From Streptomyces qaidamensis (GTDB taxonomy: Bacteria; Actinomycetota; Actinomycetes; Streptomycetales; Streptomycetaceae): a stretch of 64,000 nucleotides of DNA. Position 1 is the first letter of the stretch, and each line of letters opens with the position of its first letter. A program made the translations under genes and the position numbers. The stretch is taken from contig NZ_CP015098.1 in NCBI RefSeq assembly GCF_001611795.1, forward strand, positions 124,001 through 188,000, given 5' to 3'. The notes under the pieces were generated by a model. It did no database searches. It saw only the letters and a program-made list of their open reading frames with translations, and was not told where the DNA came from. Below are positions 46,538-56,100 of this stretch, one piece after another.

Positions 46538-47977
46538 ATGGCCAAGAGAGACGGCGGCGGCAGACGTCGGACCGTCGCCACTGTTGTGCTCGCCGGGCTG
46601 GTCGGCAGCGTGCAGGTCCCGAGTGCGCACGCTGCCGGGGACACCAACCCTGCGGACTTCAACGGCGACGGCTACCGCGACGTTGTGCTGCGGGTGCCCG
46701 CCGCCGACGTCGCCGGTCGCGAGGACGCGGGCGCCGTGATCGTACTGTACGGCTCTGCCTCCGGGCTCTCGGCGAAGTCCCGCACCCTGATCACCCAGAA
46801 CTCCCCCGGCGTGCCGGGAAGCGCCGAGCGGGGCGACTACTTCGGTGCCTCCACCGCCTCTGCCGACCTCGACCGGGACGGATACGCCGACCTGGTCGTC
46901 GGCGCGCCCTACGAGGATCTCGAACAGGGTGAGGACAAGGGCATGGTCACGGTCCTGTGGGGCAGCCGATCGGGCTTGGTGTCCGGGCGGGCTCTGCCGA
47001 CTCCCGACAGCCCCGAGGACTTCGACCGCATCGGCCGGGACGTGGCCGCCGCAGGCAAGGGATCCTCGTCCACCAGCCTTGTGACGGTCGGTGGCTGGAA
47101 CTACACCCAGACCTTCCGGGGCCCCTTTACCCGATCGAACGGGCCCGCCTCCGCGGGAATGGGACTGGGCGAGTGGTTCGGCTCCGTCGCCGCCGGTGAC
47201 CTCGACCGCGACGGTCGCGCCGACACGGTGGCGGTGACGGGGCGTGCCGGTGGGTACACCGGCGGCCGAATTCACGTCAACGCCGAAGACGAACCGCAGT
47301 GGAGCGTCCCCCTGACCCACGGTGACGCCCTGGTCGCCAGCGTCGGCGATGTCAACGGCGACGGATACGGCGACATCGTCGCCGGTGACCCCGACGAACC
47401 TCGACAGCGCGGCGTCGACGGAGAGCACGGCGGGCGCATCCTCATCTGGTACGGCAGTTCGGCAGGGATACCGACCGACGCCACGCCCGTCGTGATTTCC
47501 CAGGACACCATCGGCGTCCCCGGATCCGGGGAAAAGGGCGACAAGTTCGGCGCATCGGTCGTGGTCGCGGACTTCAACCGCGACGGCGTCGGCGACATCA
47601 CGGTGGGCGCGCCCGGCGAGAAGCTCGGCACCATCGCCGGCGCCGGCACGGTGACAGTCATCCCCGGCAAACGCACCGGCACCCCGGGCTCCGGCGCCTA
47701 CTCCTACAGCCAGGACACCACCGGCGTCCCTGGCGGCAGCGAGAGCGGCGACCACTTCGGCACCACTATCGCGGCCGGTGACGTGAACCGCGACGGGCGC
47801 CCCGAACTCACCGTCACCGCGCACGGCGAGAACAACTACGCCGGCGCCGCGTGGATCCTGCCCGGAGGAACCACCCGGCCCACTGCAACCGGCAGCAAGA
47901 TGTTCACCACCTCACAGTTCGGGCTCCCCGCCTCCGGATGGCAACTCCTCGGCGGCGACAGCCTCCCCCTGCTGTGA
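46538..47977 (+). CDS. Secreted FG-GAP/integrin-alpha-like repeat protein
   Basis: 479 residues from ATG 46538. Signal peptide: KRDGGGRRRTVATVVLAGLV, cleavage AHA-AG near residue 32. Then six to seven blade-like repeats, each with a calcium loop such as DFNGDGYRDVVL, DLDRDGYADLVVGAP, DVNGDGYGDIVAGDP, DFNRDGVGDITVGAP and DVNRDGRPELTV, and linkers GVPGSGEKGDKFG. This is a calcium-binding beta propeller exported to the medium or cell surface. Function in Streptomyces unknown. Followed by a hairpin terminator. Confidence 0.93.
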   Translation: MAKRDGGGRRRTVATVVLAGLVGSVQVPSAHAAGDTNPADFNGDGYRDVVLRVPAADVAGREDAGAVIVLYGSASGLSAKSRTLITQNSPGVPGSAERGDYFGASTASADLDRDGYADLVVGAPYEDLEQGEDKGMVTVLWGSRSGLVSGRALPTPDSPEDFDRIGRDVAAAGKGSSSTSLVTVGGWNYTQTFRGPFTRSNGPASAGMGLGEWFGSVAAGDLDRDGRADTVAVTGRAGGYTGGRIHVNAEDEPQWSVPLTHGDALVASVGDVNGDGYGDIVAGDPDEPRQRGVDGEHGGRILIWYGSSAGIPTDATPVVISQDTIGVPGSGEKGDKFGASVVVADFNRDGVGDITVGAPGEKLGTIAGAGTVTVIPGKRTGTPGSGAYSYSQDTTGVPGGSESGDHFGTTIAAGDVNRDGRPELTVTAHGENNYAGAAWILPGGTTRPTATGSKMFTTSQFGLPASGWQLLGGDSLPLL

Positions 47978-47994
47978 CCACATGAGGCAGGAGG

Positions 47995-48021
47995 GCGGCC
48001 CGGCTACCGAGGCCGGGCCGC
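47995..48021. terminator. 10-bp hairpin terminator
   Basis: GCGGCCCGGC (47995-48004), loop TACCGAG, complement 48012-48021; 18 bases after the FG-GAP stop. Confidence 0.75.
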
Positions 48022-48481
48022 ATACCACTCACCCCGCGAACCCCCAACGCCGAGCGAGCACCTACGTGACTCTCAGCTGCCGGAGTTGACACCTGCGTAT
48101 CACCGAGGTGTGCGGAGCCCCTGAACCAGGCAGATGACAGCCATCAAGCCGCAGAGGATTGCAACGAGGTAAAGGGGGCCTCTATCGGATCCCGGGGTGC
48201 CGCCGCAACCACTCCCTCGTAGACCTTCCGGACACGGGTCCGGCTGGGTGAAGCGGCCGATTGGACACCAGAACGTTCTTGAGGTGCGAATCCAGTGCGG
48301 CCACAATGATGTCACTGGTCCGTACCGCGGTCGCCAATGGCGATTCACCGGCACGGACGATCCCGCACGCATCACTTGCCCATCGAAGCCGTCGAGACGG
48401 AATATACGAAGCCGACGCCGGACTGGTCGATGTCGCGGTATGGGGCCGACATCGGCAGTGGTCGCGTGCCGGGCGAGATGT
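48022..48481. other. Intergenic, with a possible membrane-protein tail
   Basis: Minus strand 48100-48190 encodes DRGPLYLVAILCGLMAVICL, a single membrane helix ending in VQGLRTPR, perhaps the end of a lost gene. The rest shows nothing recognisable. Confidence 0.3.
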
Positions 48482-49513
48482 TCACACCGTACGTCGGGCA
48501 TCGGGCCACGAGATGGCGGTCGCGGCGGTGGCCGCGGCGACGGTGGCCAGACGCTCGTAGTCGAGCGTCCTCGGCAGGTCCGTCGACCGGTGGTAGTGCG
48601 GGTTGCGGAAGTTCGCGGTGTCCGTGAGCATCAGCGCGGGGATCCCGCGGTTCCAGAACGGCGCGTGGTCGCTGCGCCCCAGGTGGCCCGCGGGCGGCAC
48701 GGCCAGTCCGATGAGCAGGCCCAACAGGCCGTCGGGTCGCGGATCTCGCAACAGCAGACCCGGGACCGCCGGAGACGCCGCCGCGGCGGCCCGCTTCCAC
48801 TCCTCAGCCGCCCCCGCCGAGGAACGCCGGTGCACGACGAGGATGAAGTCGCCCCGGTAACCGCCCGCCCGGGCCTCGGCGGAGGCCTCGGGGAAGATCC
48901 GCTCGAAGCCGGCGGGCAGTCGCTGCGTTCCCGGGTCGTCCACGAAGTAGCCGACCGACTCCAGGCAGATCATCCCCCGCACACCGCCGCGGCGGCCCAG
49001 TTCACGGGCCGCCTGACGAGCCCCGATCAGTCCGAGTTCCTCCATGTCGAACACGGCCAGGACGACGCGCGGGGGCACAGGCACCTCGGACAGCAGGCGC
49101 GCCGTCTCCAGGAGCACCGCCACGCCCGAGGCGTTGTCGTCCGCGCCTGGACTGCCGCTGACGCTGTCCAGATGGGCACCGACGACCACGGCCGGCCCGT
49201 CGCCGGACCCGGGCAGCGAAGCGATGAGGTTCGCTCCGCGCAGGCGCCGGTGGAGCCGCGGTTTGAGGGCGAGGGCCCGGTGGCCGTGCCGGTCCGTCGA
49301 GCCGATCTGCCAGCGGGCGTCGAACGGATGTCGCTCCACGAGCCAGCCCGCGGCGGTCAGTTCGTCATGGACGTAAGCCTCGGCGCGCTGCATCGCCCGA
49401 GGTGCCCGCAGCCGACTGCGCGGCTCGGCGGCGAGATACTCCACGTGCTGCCGTAGTCGGGCGGCTTTCGGATGCGGTTCCCGACCGTGCGTCGCCGTCA
49501 AGTCGTTGGTCAC
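48482..49513 (-). CDS. M28 family zinc aminopeptidase
   Basis: 343 residues from GTG 49513 (CGGAG upstream); an upstream frame to 49591 lacks a ribosome site. Zinc ligands in order: VVVGAHLDSVSGSPGADDNA (His, Asp), FDMEELGLIGARQAA (catalytic Glu-Glu), CLESVGY, and the final HIS in NPHYHRSTDLPRTLDY. No signal peptide seen, so cytoplasmic or leaderless compared with secreted Streptomyces aminopeptidases. Removes N-terminal residues from peptides. Confidence 0.92.
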   Translation of the reverse strand: MTNDLTATHGREPHPKAARLRQHVEYLAAEPRSRLRAPRAMQRAEAYVHDELTAAGWLVERHPFDARWQIGSTDRHGHRALALKPRLHRRLRGANLIASLPGSGDGPAVVVGAHLDSVSGSPGADDNASGVAVLLETARLLSEVPVPPRVVLAVFDMEELGLIGARQAARELGRRGGVRGMICLESVGYFVDDPGTQRLPAGFERIFPEASAEARAGGYRGDFILVVHRRSSAGAAEEWKRAAAAASPAVPGLLLRDPRPDGLLGLLIGLAVPPAGHLGRSDHAPFWNRGIPALMLTDTANFRNPHYHRSTDLPRTLDYERLATVAAATAATAISWPDARRTV

Positions 49514-49629
49514 TGGCACTCCGATCTGTACGGGATCAAGGATGCCAGGCCCAGCACACAGCCCCCTGGACGCGGCGCTGACCAAGGACACGGGAACTCA
49601 GCGGCTCTATCGATCGCCCTCAACGCAGA

Positions 49630-49659
49630 GATCGCACCCCGGCTGTGTGGGGTGCGATC
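49630..49659. terminator. 11-bp hairpin, probable terminator
   Basis: GATCGCACCCC (49630-49640), loop of eight, complement 49649-49659, followed on the plus strand by TTGTTGG. Confidence 0.65.
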
Positions 49660-49723
49660 TTGTTGGAGCGCCGGGCAGGCCTTGCACCTGCGTCTCTTCA
49701 CAGGAAGTGGGGCATCCTGCATG

Positions 49724-49763
49724 CACGTCAGGCCGGCACCGAGAGCGGTGCCGGCCTGACGTG
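49724..49763. terminator. 18-bp perfect hairpin
   Basis: CACGTCAGGCCGGCACCG (49724-49741), loop AGAG, exact complement 49746-49763. Very stable; between the M28 gene start and the integrase remnant. May be a bidirectional terminator or the end of a mobile element. Confidence 0.7.
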
Positions 49764-49899
49764 GCGGCGGGCGCGGACCAACGCGCCTTCCGGAAGTCCT
49801 GAAGCGGTCCGGGCTTGCGACCAGTAGCCGTCAGGAGGACACCGGTAGCCTCGCCGCCGGTGCCGTGCTGGGACCACCGTCGTGCCGATACGGCCTAGG

Positions 49900-50800
49900 T
49901 GTGCTGTCCGGGCAGGTTGGTGACGCGGCTGGCTGGGGTGTGGCAGGTACGCAACCCGTGGTCCCCGGGCCGGTTTCGGCGAGCCCGGGCGGACGGCGCG
50001 CAAACCACCTCCCGCGCCGGCCTGGCGCCCAGCCCCGGCCGGCGGCAGCCGCCGTTGTTCGAGCAGATCCCCCGGGACTTCGGCCGACTCGACCCGGCCG
50101 ATGCCGACCTGGCCAGCCCGTGGCTGGCCTGGGAGAAGTACCTCGCCCACCGGTTCGCCGAGGCCCGCGGCTGGGGACGCAACATCCGCTTCGCCGTCAA
50201 CCGGGGCCTGGCCGTCGTCCACAGGCCACGTCGAAGGCGACGTGACCCGGCACACGGAGATCTTCGCCCCGCTGCGGGCCCTGGACCTGCCCGTCGGCCA
50301 ACCGCCCTTCGAACGCTGGCTCGTCGGACGCCTGGAAGGACTCGCGCCCTGCATCCGCTTGGAAGCCGAGCGCTGGACTCGCGTCCTGCGCGACGGCTGC
50401 CCCCGCAGTCTCCCGCGACGGGAAGGAACGGTCTGGCTCTCCTCAACCAAGTCCGCCCAGCTTTGCTGGAGTGGTCGAACCGCTTTGCCCACGTGCGGGA
50501 AGTGACCCGCGACGACGTCCTCACCTACATCAAGACACTCCACGGTCACCAACGGCGTGAACCAACTCATCGCCCTGTGGTCACTGTTCACCTCATCCAA
50601 ACGGCATGGGCTGGTCTTGTCTTCCGCAACCCCACCAGCCGCATCAGGGTCGGGCAGAACGAGTACGGCGTGCTCCAACCGCTTCTCCCGGAGCAGGTCG
50701 AGCGCTCCGTCACGGCAGCAACCACCCCGGTGGCACGGCTCAACGAGAAGACCGCGATGCGCTACGAGGACTCCGCACGGGCCCTGCTGGGGGTGTGACC
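49900..50800 (+). pseudogene. Tyrosine recombinase/integrase remnant, frameshifted
   Basis: Several plus frames in order: PPLFEQIPRDFGRLDPADAD, KYLAHRFAEARGWGRNIRFA, GHVEGDVTRHTEIFAPLRAL, ERWLVGRLEGLAPCIRLEAE, LLEWSNRFAHVREVTRDDVL, VNQLIALWSLFTSSKRHGLV and FRNPTSRIRVGQNEYGVLQP. This is the N-terminal and SAM-like region of a common Streptomyces phage-type integrase (GWGRNIRFAVNRGL, FRNPT.GIRVG). The catalytic C-terminal domain (R-H-x-x-H-Y) is missing. A degraded integrative element is implied. Confidence 0.75.
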
Positions 50801-50955
50801 GAGATATGCGCCAAAGAGGCAACGAGATGATCTTGAAGCTTTGAGCTCCCGGCTCCCGTCACCCCTTCGGCTCAGTGTCGTTGGTGGTGATGTTGAGCGT
50901 CTGCCAGCGGCAGAACACCGGCCGGACCGGGCTCGACGATCACTACAGTCCAGTC

Positions 50956-51693
50956 ATGGCGAAGATTACGAAGCGTACGGTCGAGTACCCGGCCGACGGT
51001 TTGACGATGATCGGGCACCTCGCGCTCCCGGCCGGTGTCGACCGCCGGCCCGCGGTGCTGCTCGGACCAGAGGGCATGGGGCTCAGCGACGTCGAGCGCC
51101 GCCGGGCCGATGCTCTCGCCGAGCTGGGCTATGTAGCGCTGGCCTTCGACCTTCACGGCGGGCGCTATTTGGGTGACCCCGAGGAGATGCTGGCCCGTTG
51201 CATGCCACTGCTCGCTGATCCTGACCGGATGCGGGGCATCGGCCATGCGGCGCTCGACGTGTTGCGCGCCGAACCGCGGACCGACCCCGACCGGATCGCC
51301 GCCGTCGGCTACGGCACCGGGGGCGCCGTCGGGCTGGAACTCGGGCGCGACGGCGTCAGCCTGCGGGCGATCGGGACAGTCAACGCACTGACCACGGGCC
51401 GACCGGGCGAGGCGGCGCGCATTCGCTGCCCGGTGTGGGCCGGGGTCGGGTCGGAAGACCCGATCATGCCGCCCGCACAACGGAACGCGTTCACCGCTGA
51501 GATGCAGGCCGCGGGCGTCGACTGGCGCCTCGCGGTCTACGGCGGCGCCTTGCACGCTTTCCACCACCCGCCGGTCGACCACCCCGTGGTCCCCGGCGTC
51601 GGCTACCACTCACGGCACGCGCAGCGAGCCTGGCGCGATGTCGTCGACCTGCTCGCCGAGTGCCTGCCCGTGACGGAGAATCCGGGGGCATGA
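50956..51693 (+). CDS. Dienelactone hydrolase-like protein lacking the usual nucleophile
   Basis: 245 residues from ATG 50956. DLH fold: VEYPADGLTMIGHLALPAGV, AVLLGPEGMGLSDVERRRAD, YVALAFDLHGGRY, MRGIGHAALDVLRAEPRTDP, then RIAAVGYGTGGAVGLELGRD. The usual nucleophile elbow G-Y-C-F-G-G reads GYGTGG, with Gly in place of Cys or Ser. The Asp (GVGSEDPIMPP) and His (GGALHAFHHP) of the triad are kept. Either a non-hydrolytic homologue or a recently inactivated enzyme. Frame otherwise intact. Confidence 0.85.
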   Translation: MAKITKRTVEYPADGLTMIGHLALPAGVDRRPAVLLGPEGMGLSDVERRRADALAELGYVALAFDLHGGRYLGDPEEMLARCMPLLADPDRMRGIGHAALDVLRAEPRTDPDRIAAVGYGTGGAVGLELGRDGVSLRAIGTVNALTTGRPGEAARIRCPVWAGVGSEDPIMPPAQRNAFTAEMQAAGVDWRLAVYGGALHAFHHPPVDHPVVPGVGYHSRHAQRAWRDVVDLLAECLPVTENPGA

Positions 51694-52395
51694 CCCAGGT
51701 AAGCATGCCGGCGCCGGTCCTGGTCGGCGTCGGGCACTGACAGTCCTCTGCCCTCAAGTCAGCACAGCAGAACCGCATTCGGGCGGATTCTCGATCGCGG
51801 AGACGCGGGCCCGGCACGTCTCGGAGCGCGCCCCTGCCGCCCGCCGTCGCAGGTGGGTCCGAGGGCATCAGGGCTTCAAGACCATCTCGTTGCCCCTTCG
51901 GCGCGTATCTCGGTCACACCCCTGCTGGGCCAGACCGCCGAGACCGGCTCAGCCAGTGAACCACGAACCCACGGGTCCAACCCCCCCCCAGAATCAGGAA
52001 ATCCACGCGCGGGTTCGCGGTGAAGAACCTTCAGTTTTCCTGAGCCCGCGGGCTGCTACTGGTGTGAGCAGTTGAGGTACAGAAAATGCCGGTGAGAACG
52101 ATCATGGGCTCAGCCGGCGAGTTGGGTAAACAGCACCGCTGGTCGAAGGTCCGCGGCAAGGCGCCGCAGAAGCGCCCGGTGCTGCTTCTCCGACGCCCAC
52201 GCCGCCCGGAAAGCGGCGGCGTCCCGGTACCGTTCGATCACCCGTCCAGGCCGATGCGGTGGATCTTCTCCCAGCAGCTGGTCATCTCGGCGTAGGAGCG
52301 GCTGATTCCATGCCGGTCGCGCTGAAGTCGCCCGACATCACCAGCCCTGCCGGGCGACCCTCCGCCTTGACCCTCGCCTTCACCTTTGCGTCTCA
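51694..52395. other. 700-bp stretch with unassigned fragments
   Basis: Minus strand at about 52110-52240 reads VIERYRDAAAFRAAWASEKQ and HRALLRRLAADLRPAVLFTQL before a stop, coding-like, and 52245-52310 reads RSYAEMTSCWEKIHRIGLDG in another frame. These may be the remains of one gene downstream of the CHAT operon. A run of nine C at about 51980 marks otherwise featureless DNA. Confidence 0.35.
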
Positions 52396-55300
52396 TCAGG
52401 CGCCCGCGTGGACGTGTGCGGCCCACACCGACGGCAGGTTCGGATACTTCGCCCTGAGCTGCCTGACCGTGCGATGGACCGCCGCCGATGCGCACAACGC
52501 ACCGGATCGGTCTGCGATCAATTCGCCGTAGAGCTGCTGGCTGAAGGCTGGCGCCACCACGTCGTCGACGCGCCAGAGCGTGCCGACCACCTGGGAGAAA
52601 CCGGCTATCTGAAAAGCAGCCAACGGGTGGATCGCCTCGTCGGACAGGCGCGCGGTGGTGCGGGCCGTGTCGCAGGCCGACAGGAACGCGAACTCCGCGT
52701 TCCGCAGTCGCAGCCGGGAAAGGTCCAGAACCCGAAGCGGCGCGCGGTCGTGGTCGTGCAGTGCGAGGTGGCTGTCCGAAGGGTTGTCCGGGTCGCTGTA
52801 CCCGTGGCAGGCGAAGTGCGCCCAGCCACTGGCCGGCAGAGCGTCGAGTACAGCGTCACGATTCGCGTCCGCGCCGACCAGGACCGTGGCGCCGGGTATG
52901 AGAGCGGCCAGGTGGTCGGCTTCGGCCTGTGCGCCGGGCAGGTCCGGGGCATCCGGAGTGTGCGGCATCGCGACCACCAGCAGCCGCGGCTCGTTCCGGT
53001 CGTCGCGGCGTCCCGCGCGGGCGTGACCCAGGGCGCGGATCGTCGGCGTCGTCGAGGAGACGACGCGGTCAAGGAGCACAGGTCCGCCGTCGCGGTGGTG
53101 GCCCGCCGCGTGCAGGGGAAGCAGGCTGAGCGGCCCGACCGGGGCCCACCAGATCCTTGGCCATGGACCATCCGCCGCCGGTTCCGCCGTCAGCCCCAGT
53201 TCGCCGAGCACAGGGCCCACGATGGTGTCCCACAGCCACTCGAGCGTGTCATGGATCGCCTGCTCGGCGGCCAGCCGCCCCTTCGTGAACGCGGTATGCA
53301 GAGTGCGTACGCGGTGGCTCACGGTCTCTTCGCTCAGCCGGTCCAGCGCGCGTGACCGTACCCCGTCCGGGGCGATGATCAGCGCGTCACACCGGTGCCG
53401 GCTGACGTTGACGTACACGATCGGGCCCTCGTGTGCCTGCGCGGTGAGGTCGGTGAGCAGCGGGGGCCGTAGGAACCGCTCCATCCCGGGCAGCGCGCGG
53501 ATCCGGTCGGTCACCGCGTCGAGTTCGTCGGCGAGGGCCACGCGGTCACTCATGGTGTCGGTTTCGAACTCCGCGGTGAGCGTGCGGAAGCGTTCGGCCA
53601 GCTCGGGTGCCCGCTCGCGCAGGTCGGAAAGATCGCCGCGGCTGTCGAGTGCCTGGGCGGCGAGCACGCAGCGCCCGGATTCGAGCAGGGTCACCGCGCT
53701 CACCTCGTCGCCGACGGCCAGCGCGCACGCGGCCGCGTCGGCGGCGACCCCGGCGAACCGGCCGAGCCAGTACTGGGCGTCCTCGCGGCCCAGGCGGCGC
53801 CCGGCGAGCCGGGGCAGCAGCCGGACCGCAGCGGCGTATCCCTCGGCGGCCACGTCGAGCTGCCCCGCCTCGGCGGCCAGGTCGCCCCACCGGTCCGCCG
53901 CTTCCGCCCGGCTCTCCGCCGGCGATCCGGCAGACGCCGCGGCCTCCCGGTAGCAGCCGAGTGCCTCGGTCAGCGCGTCGCGGTCGCCGAGGTGCCGGAA
54001 GCCGAGCGCCAGGACGTTGGCGACGCGAGTCAGTAGACCCGCCCGGGAATAGGCGTCCTGCTCGGGCCTTTGCGCCGCACTCCGGGCCAGGCCGACCGCC
54101 TCGGCGAGGACCTGCGGATCCGGCGGCTCCCGTCGCACGGCGGCGGGTGCGACGGGGTTCGTGCACCAGTCGCCGAGCGCGGCGGCCAGACTCGCGGTGT
54201 ACCCGGGCCAGTGCGGGCTGTCCTGCGGGGTGGCGGCCACGGACGCGCGACGCGCGGCGATCGCGTCCCGCAACGCGTTCCGGTCGCCGAACTTCTCGTA
54301 GGCCATCCCCAGGACACCGCCGAGATTGGCCAGCCGCACTGCCCGGCCCGGGTCGTCGTCCGCCGTCACATCCGCGGCCGCGCGGTGCGCGTCGATCGCC
54401 TCGTCGAGCACGCTCGCCTCTCCCGTCCGGGTGAACAAGTCGGACAGAATGGCGCCGAGGTTGGAGAGCCGCTGGGCCTGCCCGGCGACCAGGCTCGCGC
54501 CGAGGCGGACGGACTCCTTCGCGCAGTCGACCGCCTCCGACAGCACCTGCAGTTCGCCGGTCACCCCGAACCGTTTGTGCAGCACGACGGCGAGGATCCC
54601 GAGCGAACGCGGGTGGTCACCCTGCCCGGCGGTGGCCTCGGCGGCACCGCGAGCGACGTCGATCGCGTCCATGACGTGGGCCAGGTCTCCGGTCGCGTGG
54701 AACAACGCGTTCAGGTTGACGGCGAGGTTGCCCATGAACTGGACGCGCAGCGGATGGCCCGCCGACGTGCACGCCACCGCGTCCCGCTCGATGATGACGG
54801 CCTCCGCGAGCGCGGCGCGGTCCCCGAACGCTTCGCCCCGGGTGGCCAGCGCCGTGGCGAAGTGGTCCAGCCGCACGCCGCGGCGGGGGTGCCCGGCGGG
54901 GGTGGCCGCCGCCGCCGAGCGTCCGAGCTCGATCGCCCGCTCGAGCAGGGCCGATTCCCGGGTCTGCTCGAACTTGGCGGCGTACCGGCCGCACGCTTCG
55001 GCTTCGGAGTCGGCGCGTTCCCAGCCATGCGTCCAATTCGGGCGCTCGCCGGTGAGCGCGGCCCAGTCTCGTTCCGTGGTAGTCAGCTCGACGAGGTTCT
55101 GCGAGTGCCGCGGATCGGTGACCGGGGTGTGGGCCACCAGCGTCTGCCGGACCCGGAGCAGTTCGGCCAGATCATCCCGCGCTCCGCGAGCCCGGTAGTG
55201 GTCGTCGAGAAGGTACCCGAGGTTCTTCAACCGGTCGAGCACGTCGGACGACCCGTCCGGCGTGAGCTCCACCGATCGCCGCGCGGCGTCAACGGCTTCC

Positions 55301-55914
55301 TCCATGACGCCGGTCTGCCCGGTGTGATGGGACCAGTCGCGCAGGACGACGGCGAGGAAGTGCAGGCTCCTCGCGGTGAGCACGTCATCGTGGGAGCTCT
55401 CGACGGCGGCCCGCGCCTGCTCGACGGCTTCCGCCAAGGGGTCGAGGTCCTTCGTCACGGCGAACGCCGTCCGCAGTGCGACAACGAGGTTACCCAGGTA
55501 GAACGCCTTCCTTGTGGATGGTTCCTCGTTGACGGCCGTCCGGCTCCAGTCCAGCGCGTCGGCCAGGGTTCCGCGGTCCTGGTTCTGCCGGAACGCGGTG
55601 TGCAGCAGCATGCCGATGTTGTTGGCGTATTCGGCCGAATCCTCCGGGCTTTCGTACGCGAGGAGGTAGGCCTCCGTGACTTTCCGGACGGCTTCCTGCA
55701 GGAACTCGAAGTCGCCGGTCTGGTGGTAGCGGGTCTGGAGCAGGCCCCCGAGATTGGACAGGACCGAGCGACGCTCGGTTACGTCCTCGGCGGCCAGCAA
55801 GGCATGGCCGAGATCGATCGCCTTCTCGACCGACGCGGGGTCCGCGCTGTGCCGGGCCACGTGGAACGCCTCCCAGAACCGCTCGGCCATGCTGTTCGCG
55901 GACCCGCCACCCAC
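52396..55914 (-). CDS. TPR-CHAT protease (intact system)
   Basis: 1172 residues from GTG 55914 (ATG 55890 also possible). Residues 1-750 are about fifteen TPR-like units of 45-50 residues with repeated L.EAV/LDEAI helices and LGGLL.TRY-type ends. The CHAT domain follows from about 800: PLSLLPLHAAGHHRDGG, VSSTTPTIRALGHARAG, HIS 1037 (GWAHFACHGYSD), CYS 1081 (EFAFLSACDTARTT), VVGTLWRVDD. Caspase-like cysteine protease; in bacteria such proteins act in defence or cell-death pathways by cutting a partner. Last gene of a three-gene operon with a 60-residue linker protein and a DUF6338 membrane protein. Confidence 0.93.
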   Translation of the reverse strand: MGGGSANSMAERFWEAFHVARHSADPASVEKAIDLGHALLAAEDVTERRSVLSNLGGLLQTRYHQTGDFEFLQEAVRKVTEAYLLAYESPEDSAEYANNIGMLLHTAFRQNQDRGTLADALDWSRTAVNEEPSTRKAFYLGNLVVALRTAFAVTKDLDPLAEAVEQARAAVESSHDDVLTARSLHFLAVVLRDWSHHTGQTGVMEEAVDAARRSVELTPDGSSDVLDRLKNLGYLLDDHYRARGARDDLAELLRVRQTLVAHTPVTDPRHSQNLVELTTTERDWAALTGERPNWTHGWERADSEAEACGRYAAKFEQTRESALLERAIELGRSAAAATPAGHPRRGVRLDHFATALATRGEAFGDRAALAEAVIIERDAVACTSAGHPLRVQFMGNLAVNLNALFHATGDLAHVMDAIDVARGAAEATAGQGDHPRSLGILAVVLHKRFGVTGELQVLSEAVDCAKESVRLGASLVAGQAQRLSNLGAILSDLFTRTGEASVLDEAIDAHRAAADVTADDDPGRAVRLANLGGVLGMAYEKFGDRNALRDAIAARRASVAATPQDSPHWPGYTASLAAALGDWCTNPVAPAAVRREPPDPQVLAEAVGLARSAAQRPEQDAYSRAGLLTRVANVLALGFRHLGDRDALTEALGCYREAAASAGSPAESRAEAADRWGDLAAEAGQLDVAAEGYAAAVRLLPRLAGRRLGREDAQYWLGRFAGVAADAAACALAVGDEVSAVTLLESGRCVLAAQALDSRGDLSDLRERAPELAERFRTLTAEFETDTMSDRVALADELDAVTDRIRALPGMERFLRPPLLTDLTAQAHEGPIVYVNVSRHRCDALIIAPDGVRSRALDRLSEETVSHRVRTLHTAFTKGRLAAEQAIHDTLEWLWDTIVGPVLGELGLTAEPAADGPWPRIWWAPVGPLSLLPLHAAGHHRDGGPVLLDRVVSSTTPTIRALGHARAGRRDDRNEPRLLVVAMPHTPDAPDLPGAQAEADHLAALIPGATVLVGADANRDAVLDALPASGWAHFACHGYSDPDNPSDSHLALHDHDRAPLRVLDLSRLRLRNAEFAFLSACDTARTTARLSDEAIHPLAAFQIAGFSQVVGTLWRVDDVVAPAFSQQLYGELIADRSGALCASAAVHRTVRQLRAKYPNLPSVWAAHVHAGA

Positions 55915-55917
55915 GCG

Positions 55918-56100
55918 TCAGTCCTGGTTGCCGCTAGAGGTGCCGGCCGGTCCGTCGGGAGCCTCGTCCGGCTCGGCGACCTTCCGTTTCGGGGTGTAGC
56001 CGCGTTTCGCGGCCTCCTGCAACAGCGCCGCCTCTTCGGGCGTGAGTTCGGGTTCGTGCGAGAGTTTCGGTTCGTGCGAGAGCTCCGGTTCGTGCGCCAT
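55918..56100 (-). CDS. 60-residue linker protein with HEPELS repeats
   Basis: ATG 56100 shares its A with the TAA of the upstream gene (TAATG), so the two are coupled. Three tandem HEPELS-like units (MAHEPELSHEPKLSHEPEL) lead into a helix TPEEAALLQEAAKRGYTPKR and an acidic/Gly end. The stop lies three bases before the CHAT GTG. Its position between membrane protein and protease suggests a substrate, tether or regulator of the protease. No family recognised. Confidence 0.72.
   Translation of the reverse strand: MAHEPELSHEPKLSHEPELTPEEAALLQEAAKRGYTPKRKVAEPDEAPDGPAGTSSGNQD

Noticed and set aside
46181..47824. 547-residue open frame on the minus strand over the FG-GAP gene
   Set aside because: It mirrors the plus-strand calcium-loop gene; composition is an antisense shadow and it lacks domains or a ribosome site.
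49660..49725. A complete tRNA gene on the minus strand
   Set aside because: Only a T-arm-like hairpin and an acceptor-like end are seen; no D-arm, anticodon arm or pairing 5' acceptor half.
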